Positions 42,777 through 52,978 of a DNA stretch of 64,000 nucleotides are shown in pieces. The stretch's first letter is position 1. Each line of letters opens with the position of its first letter. Origin of the DNA: Lewinellaceae bacterium. GTDB taxonomy: Bacteria; Bacteroidota; Bacteroidia; Chitinophagales; Saprospiraceae. The position numbers were made by a program, and so were the translations under genes. Location of the stretch: NCBI GenBank assembly GCA_020636435.1, contig JACJXX010000002.1, forward strand, positions 3,472,001 through 3,536,000, in the 5' to 3' direction. A model generated the notes under the pieces. That model did no database searches. It was given only the letters and a program-made list of their open reading frames with translations, and was not told the DNA's origin.

Positions 42777-43583
42777 CTAAAGATCTGCTCTTTTTACTAC
42801 CTGATACGCTAATAGAATAAAGACGGAGGAATACACAATGACCGTAACCGCTGCTTCCTCGGGGCTGAGGAATAACCGGAAACCATACTGAGACAAGAAC
42901 TGGTCGGCCACCTGGGTGAATGGCAAAGGCACCAGGTCTTCCACAGCGTTCATAGGGTAAAAATGCATGCTCCGGTGTTTGATCAGCTGGAGGTGCACGC
43001 CCCAGCGGAGGATCAGCTCGAGGAACATGACGTAGGAGAGATACAGGAAAAGCGCTATGCCGGTCCGCTTTACCAGGAAGCCCAGCATCAGGCCGAAACT
43101 CATATAGCCCAGGCACATCAGAAAATACCTGGGGATGTAATCGGCGTTTTGCCACACCTTGTGCCAGTAGACCGAAGCCGTGCTGAAGTATCCGATCGAT
43201 AAGGCGCATAAGGCATAATAAGCAGTAGCCAGGAGGCTTATGGCCAGAATGAAATATACTTTGCCCATGAAGTACTGCCGCCGGCTGAGCCCGGTGATGA
43301 TGTTCTGCCGCATGGTGCGGTAACTGTATTCGGTGGTGACGATGATGATGGACAGGAAACCAAAAAAGAAAAAGCAGAGCCAGTTGCCCACGTATCCCAG
43401 GTACTCCCAGACCGTCGGAAAGATGAACAGGACCTCGTTGGTCATCAAAGGAGGCGGCAGGTCGCCGATGCGCTTGCCGGTCAGCAGGATGGCGGGCAGC
43501 AATACAATGTAAAAGAGGATAAAAATGCGGAAGGAAAGCAGTTTATTGAGCTTCAGCCATTCCAGTTTTAATAAGTACAGCAT
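42777..43583 (-). CDS. ABC-2 type transporter permease
   Basis: This membrane protein is 268 aa, starting at MLYLLKLEWLKLNKLLSFRI (43583). About six hydrophobic segments are seen, including IFILFYIVLLPAILLTGK, WLCFFFFGFLSIIIVTTEYS, FILAISLLATAYYALCALS, FLMCLGYMSFGLMLGFLV and VIVYSSVFILLAYQVV. The pattern of EYSYRTMRQNIITGLSRRQY after the second segment is typical of ABC-2 permeases of the gliding/bacitracin-like class. It works with the ATPase encoded 191 bases upstream; a repeat element lies between. The substrate is unknown. Confidence 0.85.
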   Translation of the reverse strand: MLYLLKLEWLKLNKLLSFRIFILFYIVLLPAILLTGKRIGDLPPPLMTNEVLFIFPTVWEYLGYVGNWLCFFFFGFLSIIIVTTEYSYRTMRQNIITGLSRRQYFMGKVYFILAISLLATAYYALCALSIGYFSTASVYWHKVWQNADYIPRYFLMCLGYMSFGLMLGFLVKRTGIALFLYLSYVMFLELILRWGVHLQLIKHRSMHFYPMNAVEDLVPLPFTQVADQFLSQYGFRLFLSPEEAAVTVIVYSSVFILLAYQVVKRADL

Positions 43584-43626
43584 TTTGGCAATAAGGGTTG
43601 GTGAATGAAGGATTTGGATTGGTGTA

Positions 43627-43763
43627 GGGTAAGTTCTCAATAAATCTCATTATGCTGCCAGTTCCGAAAGGCTATTGCCAGGGCCGTAAGGCCCTGGAAT
43701 AGGGTTGGGCTTTGGTTTAGTCCTGTAAGGACGATAGGTTTTATTTCCATTTATTGAGAAGTT
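43627..43763. repeat. Dispersed intergenic repeat, family B copy 1
   Basis: The terminal inverted arms GTAAGTTCTCAATAAAT (43627-43643) and ATTTATTGAGAAGTTAC (43747-43763) have one mismatch. Inside are the hairpins CCAGGGCC-GTAA-GGCCCTGG and GTCCT-GTA-AGGAC. The same order of pieces occurs at 56976-57142. It lies inside the ABC transporter operon. Confidence 0.85.
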
Positions 43764-43774
43764 ACGGCACAGGA

Positions 43775-44674
43775 TTAAATCACATCCGCCCTGCCGGTGA
43801 TTTCCAGGAACTCCGACTCCAGGCTCTTCTTTACTACGCGCAGGTGAGAAAGGGCCAGGCCCTGCTCGAAGGCCATCCGGTTGAGTTCCGCCGGGGGCAC
43901 CTCCTCGCTCAGGTAGAGGATCAGCTTTTGTTCCTCTTCATCGATCCGGCGCACGGCAGGGTATTGCCCCATGGCTGCCTTCAGGGCGGCCAGGTCTTCC
44001 GCCGCCACCTCCACCAGCATGTCGTCGCTGATGATGGCCCCGACCGTCCCGCTGGCCAGCAGGCGGCCATCTTTGATAATGGCGACGTGCGAACAAACCT
44101 TCTCGACCTCGTCGAGAATATGGCTGGCCATGATGATGGTCTTTCCCATGCCGGCAATCTCCTTCAAAGTTTGCCGCACCTCGGCAATGCCCTGTGGATC
44201 CAGCCCGTTGGTGGGCTCGTCGAAGATCAGCACCTCGGGGTCGCCGACCATGGCGGCGGCAATCGCCAGGCGCTGTTTCATGCCCAGAGAAAAGGTCCGG
44301 AATTTGGAGTGGCGCCGGCGGTGGAGATTCACCAGTTCGAGCAGGTAGTCGATCCGGGGCTCCTTCACCCTCCTGATGTGGGCGATGAGCCGGAGGTTGT
44401 CCACTGCATTGAGGTAAGGATAAAAGTTGGGCGTTTCCAGCAAAGCGCCGATGTGGTGGCGGTGCCATTCTCCGTAGCGCCCGCCGAACCAGGCAAAGCC
44501 GCCGGCAGTTTGATGAATAATGCCCAGGACGATGCCCAGGGTTGTGGTCTTTCCGCTTCCGTTCGGGCCGAGGATGCCGAAGGACATGCCCTTTTCCACC
44601 TCCAGGTTCAGGCCATCCACCGCTGTTATTTTGCCGTAGCGCTTGGTCAGCCCTTCGATGGTTAATACGCTCAT
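43775..44674 (-). CDS. ABC transporter ATP-binding protein (CcmA/BcrA-like)
   Basis: This 299-aa ATPase has Walker A ILGPNGSGKTTTLGIVLGII, Q-loop region IGALLETPNFYPYLNAVDN, signature FSLGMKQRLAIAAAMVGDP, Walker B VLIFDEPTNGLDPQG and switch IIMASHILDEVE. The C-terminal 70 residues are the extension found in ABC-2 exporters of the drug, bacteriocin or gliding type. It is the first gene of a two-gene unit with the permease. A near -7 sequence (TATCTTTA) lies upstream. The cargo is unknown. Confidence 0.9.
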   Translation of the reverse strand: MSVLTIEGLTKRYGKITAVDGLNLEVEKGMSFGILGPNGSGKTTTLGIVLGIIHQTAGGFAWFGGRYGEWHRHHIGALLETPNFYPYLNAVDNLRLIAHIRRVKEPRIDYLLELVNLHRRRHSKFRTFSLGMKQRLAIAAAMVGDPEVLIFDEPTNGLDPQGIAEVRQTLKEIAGMGKTIIMASHILDEVEKVCSHVAIIKDGRLLASGTVGAIISDDMLVEVAAEDLAALKAAMGQYPAVRRIDEEEQKLILYLSEEVPPAELNRMAFEQGLALSHLRVVKKSLESEFLEITGRADVI

Positions 44675-44809
44675 TTTTCAGTTTCTTTTTTTGACAGCGC
44701 TTAAAGATAGGGATAACCCGCCACGGAAAAAGCTTTATTGCTCAACAAGGCGAAAACATGGATGAACCTTGGGCGCCGCCTGCTGTTTGGCTGGTAAACC
44801 TTTTCCGCC

Positions 44810-46360
44810 ATGGCGCAAAAATACCGCAAGCTTCGGCTCATTCTGGGCGACCAGCTCAACATCCGGCATTCCTGGTTCAAGGAAAAGGACGGCCAGGTTT
44901 TGTACGTGCTCATGGAAACGCGCTCTGAAACCGGGTACGTCCGCCATCACATTCAAAAAGTGATCGGCTTCTTCCTGGCCATGCGGGCTTTTGCCGATGA
45001 ACTTCGGGAAAAAGGCCACCAGGTCCGCTACATCCGGCTGGACGACAAGGCAAACCAACAATCCATCAGCAGCAACATCAAAAAACTGGTGAGCCAGCAC
45101 GGCATCCGGCAGTTTGAATACCTGCTTCCCGATGAATACCGCCTGGACGAAGAACTAAAAAGCCTTTGCCAGGAGCTGGATTGCGCATCCGAACCTTTCG
45201 ATACAGAGCACTTTCTAACCCCACGCCAGGGGGTGGCAACCTTTTTCGAGGGCAAAAAAACGTATCTGCTGGAGTACTTCTACCGCCACATCCGCAAGCA
45301 GTACCATATTCTGATGGAAGAAGACGGCGAGTCGCCGCTCACCGGCCGCTGGAATTACGACCAGGAAAACCGGAAAAAGCTGCCCAAGGGCCAGGCCATC
45401 CCCGAGCCGCTGCATTTTCAGCGCGACGTCAGCGGCCTGGCGCAGATGCTAAGAGAGGAGAAGGTGGAAACCATCGGCACCGTTGACGAAAAACGGTTTG
45501 CCTGGCCGGTTACCCGCCAGGAATGCCAGGAACTGCTGAACCACTTCGCACGACACCAGCTGCCCCTGTTTGGCGCCTACCAGGATGCCATGTCCGAGCG
45601 CAGCTACCTGCTGTTCCACTCCAAGCTTTCCTTCGCCATGAACGTCAAATTGCTGCACCCGCTGGAAGTCGTGGAGGCCTGCATAAAGCATTGGAAAGCA
45701 CACCAGGAGAACATCGATATCGCTCAGGTTGAAGGCTTCGTGCGGCAGGTCATCGGCTGGCGGGAATACATGCGGGGCGTTTACTGGGCAAAAATGCCGG
45801 AATTTGCCGAAATGAACTACTTCAACCACCAGGCTAAACTGCCGGAATGGTACTGGACGGGAGAAACGAAAATGAATTGCCTGAAGCACGCCATCGGCCA
45901 ATCTCTGGAAAAGGCCTACGCCCACCACATCCAGCGCCTGATGGTGACCGGCAACTTCGCCCTGCTGCTGGGCGTGAATCCCGATGAAGTGGACGAGTGG
46001 TACCTCGGCATTTACATGGACGCCATCGAATGGGTGGAAATCACCAACACCCGGGGCATGAGCCAGTTTGCCGACGGCGGGATCGTCGGCACCAAGCCGT
46101 ACGTCTCCAGCGCCAACTACCTGCACAAAATGGGCAGCTATTGTTCCAACTGCCAGTACGACAAAAAAGCCAAATACGGCCAGAATGCCTGCCCTTTCAA
46201 CAGCTTGTACTGGGATTTCTACGACCGCCACGCCGATAAGCTGAGCAACAACCCCCGGATCGGAATGATGTACCGGGTGTGGAACCGGATGGATGGGGAG
46301 GAACGGGAGAGGATCCTGCGACAGGCTGCGGCGTATAAGGAAAGGGTGAATGAGTTGTAA
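44810..46360 (+). CDS. Iron-sulfur bacterial cryptochrome/photolyase (PhrB type, FeS-BCP)
   Basis: This 516-aa flavoprotein belongs to the prokaryotic (6-4) photolyase branch. The N-terminal Rossmann domain opens RKLRLILGDQLNIRHSWF. The FAD domain shows RQVIGWREYMRGVYW, TGNFALLLGVNPDEVDEWYL, EWVEITNTRGMSQFADGG and KPYVSSANYLHKM. The four Cys that hold the [4Fe-4S] cluster are visible at about 357 (MNCLKHA), 445 and 448 (YCSNC) and 461 (NACPF). It repairs UV photoproducts with blue light or acts as a photoreceptor. It is divergent from the ABC exporter and stands as a single gene. Confidence 0.92.
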   Translation: MAQKYRKLRLILGDQLNIRHSWFKEKDGQVLYVLMETRSETGYVRHHIQKVIGFFLAMRAFADELREKGHQVRYIRLDDKANQQSISSNIKKLVSQHGIRQFEYLLPDEYRLDEELKSLCQELDCASEPFDTEHFLTPRQGVATFFEGKKTYLLEYFYRHIRKQYHILMEEDGESPLTGRWNYDQENRKKLPKGQAIPEPLHFQRDVSGLAQMLREEKVETIGTVDEKRFAWPVTRQECQELLNHFARHQLPLFGAYQDAMSERSYLLFHSKLSFAMNVKLLHPLEVVEACIKHWKAHQENIDIAQVEGFVRQVIGWREYMRGVYWAKMPEFAEMNYFNHQAKLPEWYWTGETKMNCLKHAIGQSLEKAYAHHIQRLMVTGNFALLLGVNPDEVDEWYLGIYMDAIEWVEITNTRGMSQFADGGIVGTKPYVSSANYLHKMGSYCSNCQYDKKAKYGQNACPFNSLYWDFYDRHADKLSNNPRIGMMYRVWNRMDGEERERILRQAAAYKERVNEL

Positions 46361-46453
46361 GGGTTGTCCTTCTTCATGAGCAGGGTGTTCAAAACTTTTT
46401 GTCAATGTGCGCCTAAACTCTATGTCAGCCGACACCATCCAGCAGTCCCTGCC

Positions 46454-46503
46454 TGCCCATACCCATTCAGGCCAGTATTGGCGGGCCCGTATGGGTATGG
46501 GCA
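46454..46503. terminator. Hairpin between convergent photolyase and WG-repeat genes
   Basis: TGCCCATACCCAT (46454-46466) pairs perfectly with ATGGGTATGGGCA (46491-46503). It lies between two converging genes; no U-run follows, so it may be a barrier or processing structure rather than a classic terminator. Confidence 0.5.
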
Positions 46504-46534
46504 ACCATGCAACCATCCAACAATTTAATCCCCC

Positions 46535-47725
46535 TCACCTATACACCTGCACCGGCGCCAACCCCTCAGAAAAATCCCTCAAATCAAGGAAATTATCGCG
46601 GGGAGGAATAACCAGCTCCCCCCGGGCATCGATAAAGCCGATGCCGCCGCGGGTGGCCACCCGGGCCAGGCCTTCCCGAAACGCCCAGGCCAGCCCAAAC
46701 TGCGGTTGGGTCAGCAGGTTGCCTTCCCGGCCGAGGTAGCCCCAAAGCCGGCCCAGGCGATAGGGAGCAAAGCCGTTTCCGAAGCTGTATACCTGCTCAA
46801 ATTGTGGCTCGACGACCTCTTCCCCCTGAGCATCGATAAAGCCATACCGGCCTTCCTGTTCTACTCCCCAAAGAGATTCGCCGGCGTACCAAACCTGTCC
46901 ATATTTTGGCGGCACTACGAAAGCACCGCTTTTATCGATCAGGCCGTAACTTCCCTCCTTTTTGGCGGGCGCCAGGCCCTGGTTAAAATCCTGGGCATTA
47001 TCGAACTGCGGAAGAATGGCCAGATGCCCGGTTTCATCCACAAAACCGTAGAGCCCGTCCTGGCGGACGCGCGCCAGCCCCTCGCTGAACGGCGCAGCTT
47101 TTTTGTAGGCCGGCGCCAGCGCCACCTTTCCGTCTCGCCCGATCAGGCCGTAACCGCCTTCCTGCTTGATGGAGGCATAACCGTTTTCAAAAGAGGAGGC
47201 CTGGGCAAACTCAGCAGGAATGGCCAAACTGCCTTCCTTATTGATAAAACCATATTTTTCTCCAATCCGCACCCGGGCCAGCCCTTCCTGAAAATCGAGA
47301 GCATCGTCGTACTTTGGTTCCACCGCCCAGCTTCCGTCTTGCCGGATAAACCCCATTTTATTGTCGTAAGTGAGAACGCGCCCCAGGCCCTCGGCAAAGC
47401 TCCAGGCGCCCTGAAATTGCAAAGGGATGGCGAAGGCGCCGCTCTTATCGATGTAGCCCCAGCGGCCTTCTACCCGCACGGCCGCCAACCCTTCCCGGAA
47501 ATCCCGCCCTTCGTCAAAAGCCGCTTCCACGGCGACCTCGCCCGCCCGGTTGAGGTATCCCCATTTGAATTTGGAAGAACTGAAATCTTCTTCCCGCGGA
47601 GGCAGGTTCGGCGCTTCGGTTTCAGCCGGGCCACTTTCCGGGGGGTCATTCCGGCAGGCGGCAAGCGCAAAAAAAAGGAACGGCAGGCACACGAATATTG
47701 GCAGGCGTTTCATAGGCAGGGTCAT
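46535..47725 (-). CDS. WG-repeat lipoprotein
   Basis: This 396-aa (or 392-aa) lipoprotein has the lipobox FALAAC. About eight to nine WG/KWG repeats of 40-45 residues follow: FKWGYLNRAGEVAVEAAFDE, GRWGYIDKSGAFAIPLQF, NKMGFIRQDGSWAVEPKYDD, EKYGFINKEGSLAIPAEF, GLYGFVDETGHLAILPQFDN, GRYGFIDAQGEEVVEPQFEQ and RLWGYLGREGNLLTQPQFGL. WG repeats form a beta structure of unknown function. The first ATG (47725) overlaps the Nudix stop in ATGA, so the two are translationally coupled; MKRLPIF at 47713 is the alternative start. Confidence 0.88.
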   Translation of the reverse strand: MTLPMKRLPIFVCLPFLFFALAACRNDPPESGPAETEAPNLPPREEDFSSSKFKWGYLNRAGEVAVEAAFDEGRDFREGLAAVRVEGRWGYIDKSGAFAIPLQFQGAWSFAEGLGRVLTYDNKMGFIRQDGSWAVEPKYDDALDFQEGLARVRIGEKYGFINKEGSLAIPAEFAQASSFENGYASIKQEGGYGLIGRDGKVALAPAYKKAAPFSEGLARVRQDGLYGFVDETGHLAILPQFDNAQDFNQGLAPAKKEGSYGLIDKSGAFVVPPKYGQVWYAGESLWGVEQEGRYGFIDAQGEEVVEPQFEQVYSFGNGFAPYRLGRLWGYLGREGNLLTQPQFGLAWAFREGLARVATRGGIGFIDARGELVIPPRDNFLDLRDFSEGLAPVQVYR

Positions 47726-48438
47726 ATTTCAAAATCCACACCGCGGCGAAGGAGGTCGTCGTATCGCTCCTTTACCAGTTGCTGGTATTTCTCCTTATCG
47801 AAACTGTACAATTTAGCAGGCCGGTGAGCCACGCCCTCCTGTTTGCCCACCTCTTTCAGTACCCCCATCTTCAGGATGCGGGTGCGAAAATTGCGCTTGT
47901 TGAGCTCTTCTACGCCCAGGATGGCCTCGTACAGCTTCTGCAACTGAGAGAGGGTAAACTGCTCGGGCAACAGTTCGAAACCAATGGGCTGATAGCGGAC
48001 TTTGGCCCGCAGGCGGGCAATGGCGGCCTGCAGGATTTTTTCGTGGTCGAAGGCGAGCTGGGGCAGCAGGCCGGCCTCAAACCACCGGACGCGCCTGGCG
48101 TCCGAGCTGGCCTCCACCGGATGTTCTTCCAGGTTGACCAGAGCGAAGTAGGCTACGCTGACCACCCTGCCCCGCGGGTCGCGGCCGGGTTCTCCAAAAG
48201 TGTACAGTTGTTCGATGAAAACATCCTTAACGCCGGTTTCCTCCTCCAGTTCCCGCAGAGCGGCCGTTTCCAGGCCTTCGTCCATATCGACAAAGCCGCC
48301 GGGCAGTGCCCATTGGCCTTCGTAGGGAGCATGGGCCCGCTGTATGAGCAGCACTTTGAGCTGGTGGCTTTCGTCCAGCCCGAAAATTACACAGTCCACT
48401 GTAAGAGCGGGCCGGGGGTGATCGTAGGTATATGGCAT
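47722..48438 (-). CDS. Nudix-domain transcriptional regulator, NrtR-like
   Basis: In this 238-aa protein, residues 10-150 are a Nudix domain with an intact box (GGFVDMDEGLETAALREL then EEETGV). The C-terminal 80 residues form the winged helix of NrtR-type regulators (FTLSQLQKLYEAILGVEELN, KRNFRTRILKMGVLKEVG, AHRPAKLYSFD). NrtR proteins bind ADP-ribose or related NAD metabolites and repress NAD or pentose genes. The Nudix Glu residues are present, so hydrolysis is possible. It is coupled to the WG-repeat lipoprotein. The regulon here cannot be told; the nicotinamidase and macrodomain genes in the window are candidates. Confidence 0.87.
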   Translation of the reverse strand: MPYTYDHPRPALTVDCVIFGLDESHQLKVLLIQRAHAPYEGQWALPGGFVDMDEGLETAALRELEEETGVKDVFIEQLYTFGEPGRDPRGRVVSVAYFALVNLEEHPVEASSDARRVRWFEAGLLPQLAFDHEKILQAAIARLRAKVRYQPIGFELLPEQFTLSQLQKLYEAILGVEELNKRNFRTRILKMGVLKEVGKQEGVAHRPAKLYSFDKEKYQQLVKERYDDLLRRGVDFEI

Positions 48439-48706
48439 TTTATTATTAACAGCTTATTGATGGTTTCAGTGCTTATAGGCTACTATTCAAAGTGGTGAAA
48501 ATAAGGAATTTTCGGACACTCTATGAAGCCCGGGCAACCGAGCGTTTTATTTTTTGGCGCACTGCCCTGCTCTTCTTGTCTTTTTGGCAGAAGAACTTCC
48601 GGCTGGAAGGCCTTGTTCTTAGAAGAACCGAAAAAGTGGACCTGCAAAACCAACCGTTTAGAAAAAGCAGCGCACTTTTGAGGGAGTTTCATTAAATAAA
48701 AACCTG

Positions 48707-49252
48707 ATGCGTCATATTTTGTTTTTTATTCTTCTTCTATCCTTCTGCGCCGGGCAGGTGGCCGGGCAGCAGCAGTGGCAAGAGTTCAAGTCTTATGAAG
48801 GCCGGTTCAGCGTATTGGCCCCCGGAGCATTCCAGCAACAGGTGGACAGCATAGAGACACCGGTAGGGCGGTTGGCCTACCATGTATTTTTCTACCAACC
48901 CGAAACCAAAGACAGCGCCGACAACCTGATCTACATGATCAGCTATTGCGATTATCCTCCCTTCTCCCTCGACGCGGATAGCACCGACCTGCTGAACGAG
49001 TTTTTCGAAGCCACCATCGAGTCGGCGGTAGAAAGCGTGGACGGAGAACTGGCGTACGCCAGCGACCGGCCTTACTTTCGCTACCCGGGCCGAATCTGGC
49101 GCATCAATTACCTCAATGGCCAGGCCCTGATCAAAACGCGGGCCCTGGTGGCCGGCAACCGGTATTACGCTTTGCAAACGGCAACCGTCAAGAACCGAAG
49201 CCTGAACCCGGCCAGCGACCGCTTCCTGGATTCCTTCCGCCTTCTGGAATGA
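48707..49252 (+). CDS. Secreted protein of unknown function
   Basis: This 181-aa protein has a signal peptide (HILFFILLLSFCAGQVAGQ). The mature part, WQEFKSYEGRFSVLAPGAFQ then VGRLAYHVFFYQPETKDSAD and YYALQTATVKNRSLNPASDR, ending FLDSFRLLE, has the pattern of small periplasmic proteins found across Bacteroidota (an SRPBCC- or PsbP-like fold is possible). I do not recognise a characterised family. The macrodomain gene starts 33 bases after its stop, so they may be co-transcribed. The 268-base gap before it (48439-48706) shows nothing I can name. Confidence 0.75.
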   Translation: MRHILFFILLLSFCAGQVAGQQQWQEFKSYEGRFSVLAPGAFQQQVDSIETPVGRLAYHVFFYQPETKDSADNLIYMISYCDYPPFSLDADSTDLLNEFFEATIESAVESVDGELAYASDRPYFRYPGRIWRINYLNGQALIKTRALVAGNRYYALQTATVKNRSLNPASDRFLDSFRLLE

Positions 49253-49272
49253 ACCTTATTAGCGATTATTTT

Positions 49273-49280
49273 TATCTTTG
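49273..49280 (+). promoter_or_regulatory. Possible -7 box (TATCTTTG) for the macrodomain gene
   Basis: TATCTTTG ends 4 bases before the chosen ATG at 49285, so a transcript from it would be leaderless or nearly so. The match to TAnnTTTG is exact but no -33 element is clear. Confidence 0.3.
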
Positions 49281-49284
49281 GGCT

Positions 49285-49812
49285 ATGGAAAAGATCAATC
49301 TCATCCGCGGAGACATCACCACCCTGGAGGTCGATGCGGTTGTCAATGCGGCCAACTCCTCCCTGATGGGCGGTGGCGGCGTCGACGGCGCCATCCACCG
49401 GGCCGGCGGGCCGGGCATCCTGGAAGAATGCAAGCAGATTCGCGCAGAGTGCGGCAAATGCCCAACCGGCCAGGCGGTGATCACTACCGCCGGGAAAATG
49501 CCCGCCAAAAAGGTGATCCATACAGTAGGCCCCATCTGGGGGCAGCAAAGCGAGGCGGAAAGCGACAAATTGCTGGCAAATTGTTACCGCAACAGCCTGG
49601 CGCTGGCGGTAAAGAACGGGCTAAAAAGCGCCGCCTTTCCCAACATCAGCACCGGCGTGTATGGTTTCCCCAAGGATAGGGCCGCCCGGGTAGCAGTTGA
49701 AGCCGTCAGGGAATTCCTGGCTTCCGGCGAATCCATCGAGCAGGTGTACTTTGTCTGCTTCGATGAGGAAAACTACCAACTGTACCAGGCCCTGCTGTCC
49801 AATAAAGAATAA
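49285..49812 (+). CDS. Macrodomain protein, O-acetyl-ADP-ribose deacetylase (YmdB-like)
   Basis: This 175-aa protein is one macrodomain of the MacroD/YmdB class: INLIRGDITTLEVDAVVNAA, NSSLMGGGGVDGAIHRAGGP, CPTGQAVITTAGKMPAKKVI, HTVGPIWGQQ and the ADP-ribose loop FPNISTGVYGFP. The catalytic Asn (NAANSSL) and Asp (GVDGAIH) are present. Such enzymes remove ADP-ribose from proteins or deacetylate O-acetyl-ADP-ribose. MEKINL at 49285 is chosen as start; a longer frame from 49249 overlaps the previous stop by 4 bases and would add 12 residues outside the domain. Confidence 0.92.
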   Translation: MEKINLIRGDITTLEVDAVVNAANSSLMGGGGVDGAIHRAGGPGILEECKQIRAECGKCPTGQAVITTAGKMPAKKVIHTVGPIWGQQSEAESDKLLANCYRNSLALAVKNGLKSAAFPNISTGVYGFPKDRAARVAVEAVREFLASGESIEQVYFVCFDEENYQLYQALLSNKE

Positions 49813-49858
49813 CAAACAACCCTCAAAACGCCAACCCCCGAACCCGAACCTCCGACCT

Positions 49859-50329
49859 ATGACTAAAATCGCAGTATTCCCCGGTTCTTTCGACCCCATC
49901 ACGGTAGGGCATGTCGACCTGGTTAAACGGTCGCTGCCCCTGTTCGACAAAGTAGTGGTGGCCATCGGGGTCAACAATCAAAAGAATTACCTTTTCCAAC
50001 TGGAAGAACGCCTGCACTGGATCCGGGAGGTTTTTCGGGAAGAACCCAAAGTAGAGGTCGGGCACTTTTCCGGCCTTACCGCCCACTACGCCCGGCAGAT
50101 CGGCGCGCACTACCTCCTGAGAGGCCTGCGCAATGCCTCGGATTTCGATTATGAAAAAACCATCTCCCAACTCAATAATATTGTCGGCGAAGGACTGGAA
50201 ACTATTTTCCTGATCAGCCAGCCGGCTTATTCCCATATCAGCTCCACCATCGTCCGCGAGATCATCAAAGGGGGCGGCGACGCCAGCCCTTTCCTGCCGG
50301 AGCAGGTGAGGGTCAGGGGGGCGGTGTAG
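49859..50329 (+). CDS. coaD: Phosphopantetheine adenylyltransferase
   Basis: This 156-aa enzyme transfers AMP from ATP to 4'-phosphopantetheine, the penultimate step of coenzyme A synthesis. Nucleotidyltransferase motifs are present: AVFPGSFDPITVGHVDLVKR (the HxGH-type site), LLRGLRNASDFDYEKTISQL and the ISSTIVRE motif near the C-terminus. The length is typical. The ATG at 49859 begins exactly at MTKIAVFPGS; a longer upstream frame overlaps the macrodomain gene and is not part of the family. Confidence 0.95.
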   Translation: MTKIAVFPGSFDPITVGHVDLVKRSLPLFDKVVVAIGVNNQKNYLFQLEERLHWIREVFREEPKVEVGHFSGLTAHYARQIGAHYLLRGLRNASDFDYEKTISQLNNIVGEGLETIFLISQPAYSHISSTIVREIIKGGGDASPFLPEQVRVRGAV

Positions 50330-50336
50330 GGGAATT

Positions 50337-50442
50337 AATGTGTAAATGTGCTTAAGTGTAAACGTGTAAAAGTCCGGGCACCATTCACACGTTTAACCAC
50401 TCACACATTTACACATTTACACATTTACACTTTTACACGTTC
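50337..50442. repeat. Simple-sequence inverted repeat upstream of the YjjG-type gene
   Basis: GTGTAAATGTGCTTAAGTGT on the left is mirrored by CACATTTACACATTTACAC-type units on the right (50400-50440). The right side is a tandem of the 9-mer ACATTTACA. It occupies the full gap between coaD and the phosphatase gene. Confidence 0.7.
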
Positions 50443-50444
50443 CT

Positions 50445-51125
50445 ATGCCCTACCACTGGATCCTCTTCGACGCAGACAACACCATCCTCGACTTCGACCG
50501 GTCGGAGCGCGAAGCATTGGCCGAGGCCCTCAAAGAACTGGCCATTCCTTTTGAAGAAAGCCACCACCAGGCTTATCACCGCATCAACAAGGCCTGCTGG
50601 CGGGCCTTCGAGCAGGGCGAACTATCGAGAGACGAGCTGCGGCTGCGGCGCTTCGAGCTGTTCTTTCAGGAGATCGGGCATCAGGCGGAGGCAGGAGCCT
50701 TCGGCGCCAGTTATCTGCAGCACCTGTCGCACGGAAGTTTTCTGATAGAAGGGGCAATGGATCAGGTGCGGCGGCTGGCGGGCAAATACCGGCTGGCGCT
50801 GGTAACCAACGGCCTAAAAGAAGTGCAGCGGCCCCGGATCAGCAAGTCCGGGCTGGAACCTTTCTTTCAGGCTATTGTCGTTTCCGATGAAATCGGGCAT
50901 TCCAAACCCAACGCCTCTTTTTTTGAATATACTTTCGGCCAGATCGGCCACCCGCCCAAAGATAAAGTGATCATCATTGGCGACAACCTCAATGCCGACA
51001 TCCGGGGCGGGGCCGATTTCGGCATCCACACCTGCTGGTACAACCCGCACCGCCTGGAAAATGACCTGGGCATCTCCCCGAATTATGAGGTGGCCCGGCT
51101 CCAAAACCTGGATGCATTCCTTTAA
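50445..51125 (+). CDS. HAD-family hydrolase, YjjG-type noncanonical pyrimidine nucleotidase
   Basis: This 226-aa HAD phosphatase shows motif I ILFDADNTILDFDRSE (Asp nucleophile pair DAD), motif II region LALVTNGLKEVQRPR, the lysine in VVSDEIGHSKPNASFFEYTF and motif IV VIIIGDNLNADIRGG. These features and the C-terminal NPHRLENDLGISPNYEV match YjjG/YfnB, which dephosphorylate (noncanonical) pyrimidine nucleotides and act in pool cleaning. It starts after a simple-sequence repeat and has its own spacing from coaD (115 bases). Confidence 0.88.
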   Translation: MPYHWILFDADNTILDFDRSEREALAEALKELAIPFEESHHQAYHRINKACWRAFEQGELSRDELRLRRFELFFQEIGHQAEAGAFGASYLQHLSHGSFLIEGAMDQVRRLAGKYRLALVTNGLKEVQRPRISKSGLEPFFQAIVVSDEIGHSKPNASFFEYTFGQIGHPPKDKVIIIGDNLNADIRGGADFGIHTCWYNPHRLENDLGISPNYEVARLQNLDAFL

Positions 51126-51143
51126 ATTCCACCTCTAAAACAC

Positions 51144-51151
51144 TACCTTTG
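51144..51151 (+). promoter_or_regulatory. -7 box (TACCTTTG) for pruA
   Basis: TACCTTTG lies 40 bases before the pruA ATG, an exact TAnnTTTG match just after the stop of the upstream gene. The -33 region (TTTAAATTCC) is not a clear TTG. Confidence 0.45.
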
Positions 51152-51191
51152 CAGCCTCATATTCTAACCATTAAAAACCAACCGAAATACT

Positions 51192-52829
<1,638 letters not shown>

Positions 52830-52915
52830 TCCCCACACACCATTGGGACAAGCTTGCTAATAACAAGTCGAGCATGGGGTAGCTTCCGAATATGGGAGGC
52901 TGCCCCTCTCTTTTG

Positions 52916-52967
52916 GAATGAGGGAGGGAATGAAGGAATGAGGAATGAGGGAATGAGGGAGTGAATA
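52916..52967. repeat. Low-complexity GAATGAGG tract
   Basis: Irregular tandem GAATGAGG/GGAATGA units lie between pruA and the convergent TPR-S gene. Similar tracts occur upstream of rocD. Nothing else was seen in 52830-52978. Confidence 0.7.
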
Positions 52968-52978
52968 ATGGATACATT

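Noticed and set aside
48492..48695. 67-codon frames on both strands upstream of the secreted protein gene
   Set aside because: Short, overlapping each other and without features; treated as noncoding.
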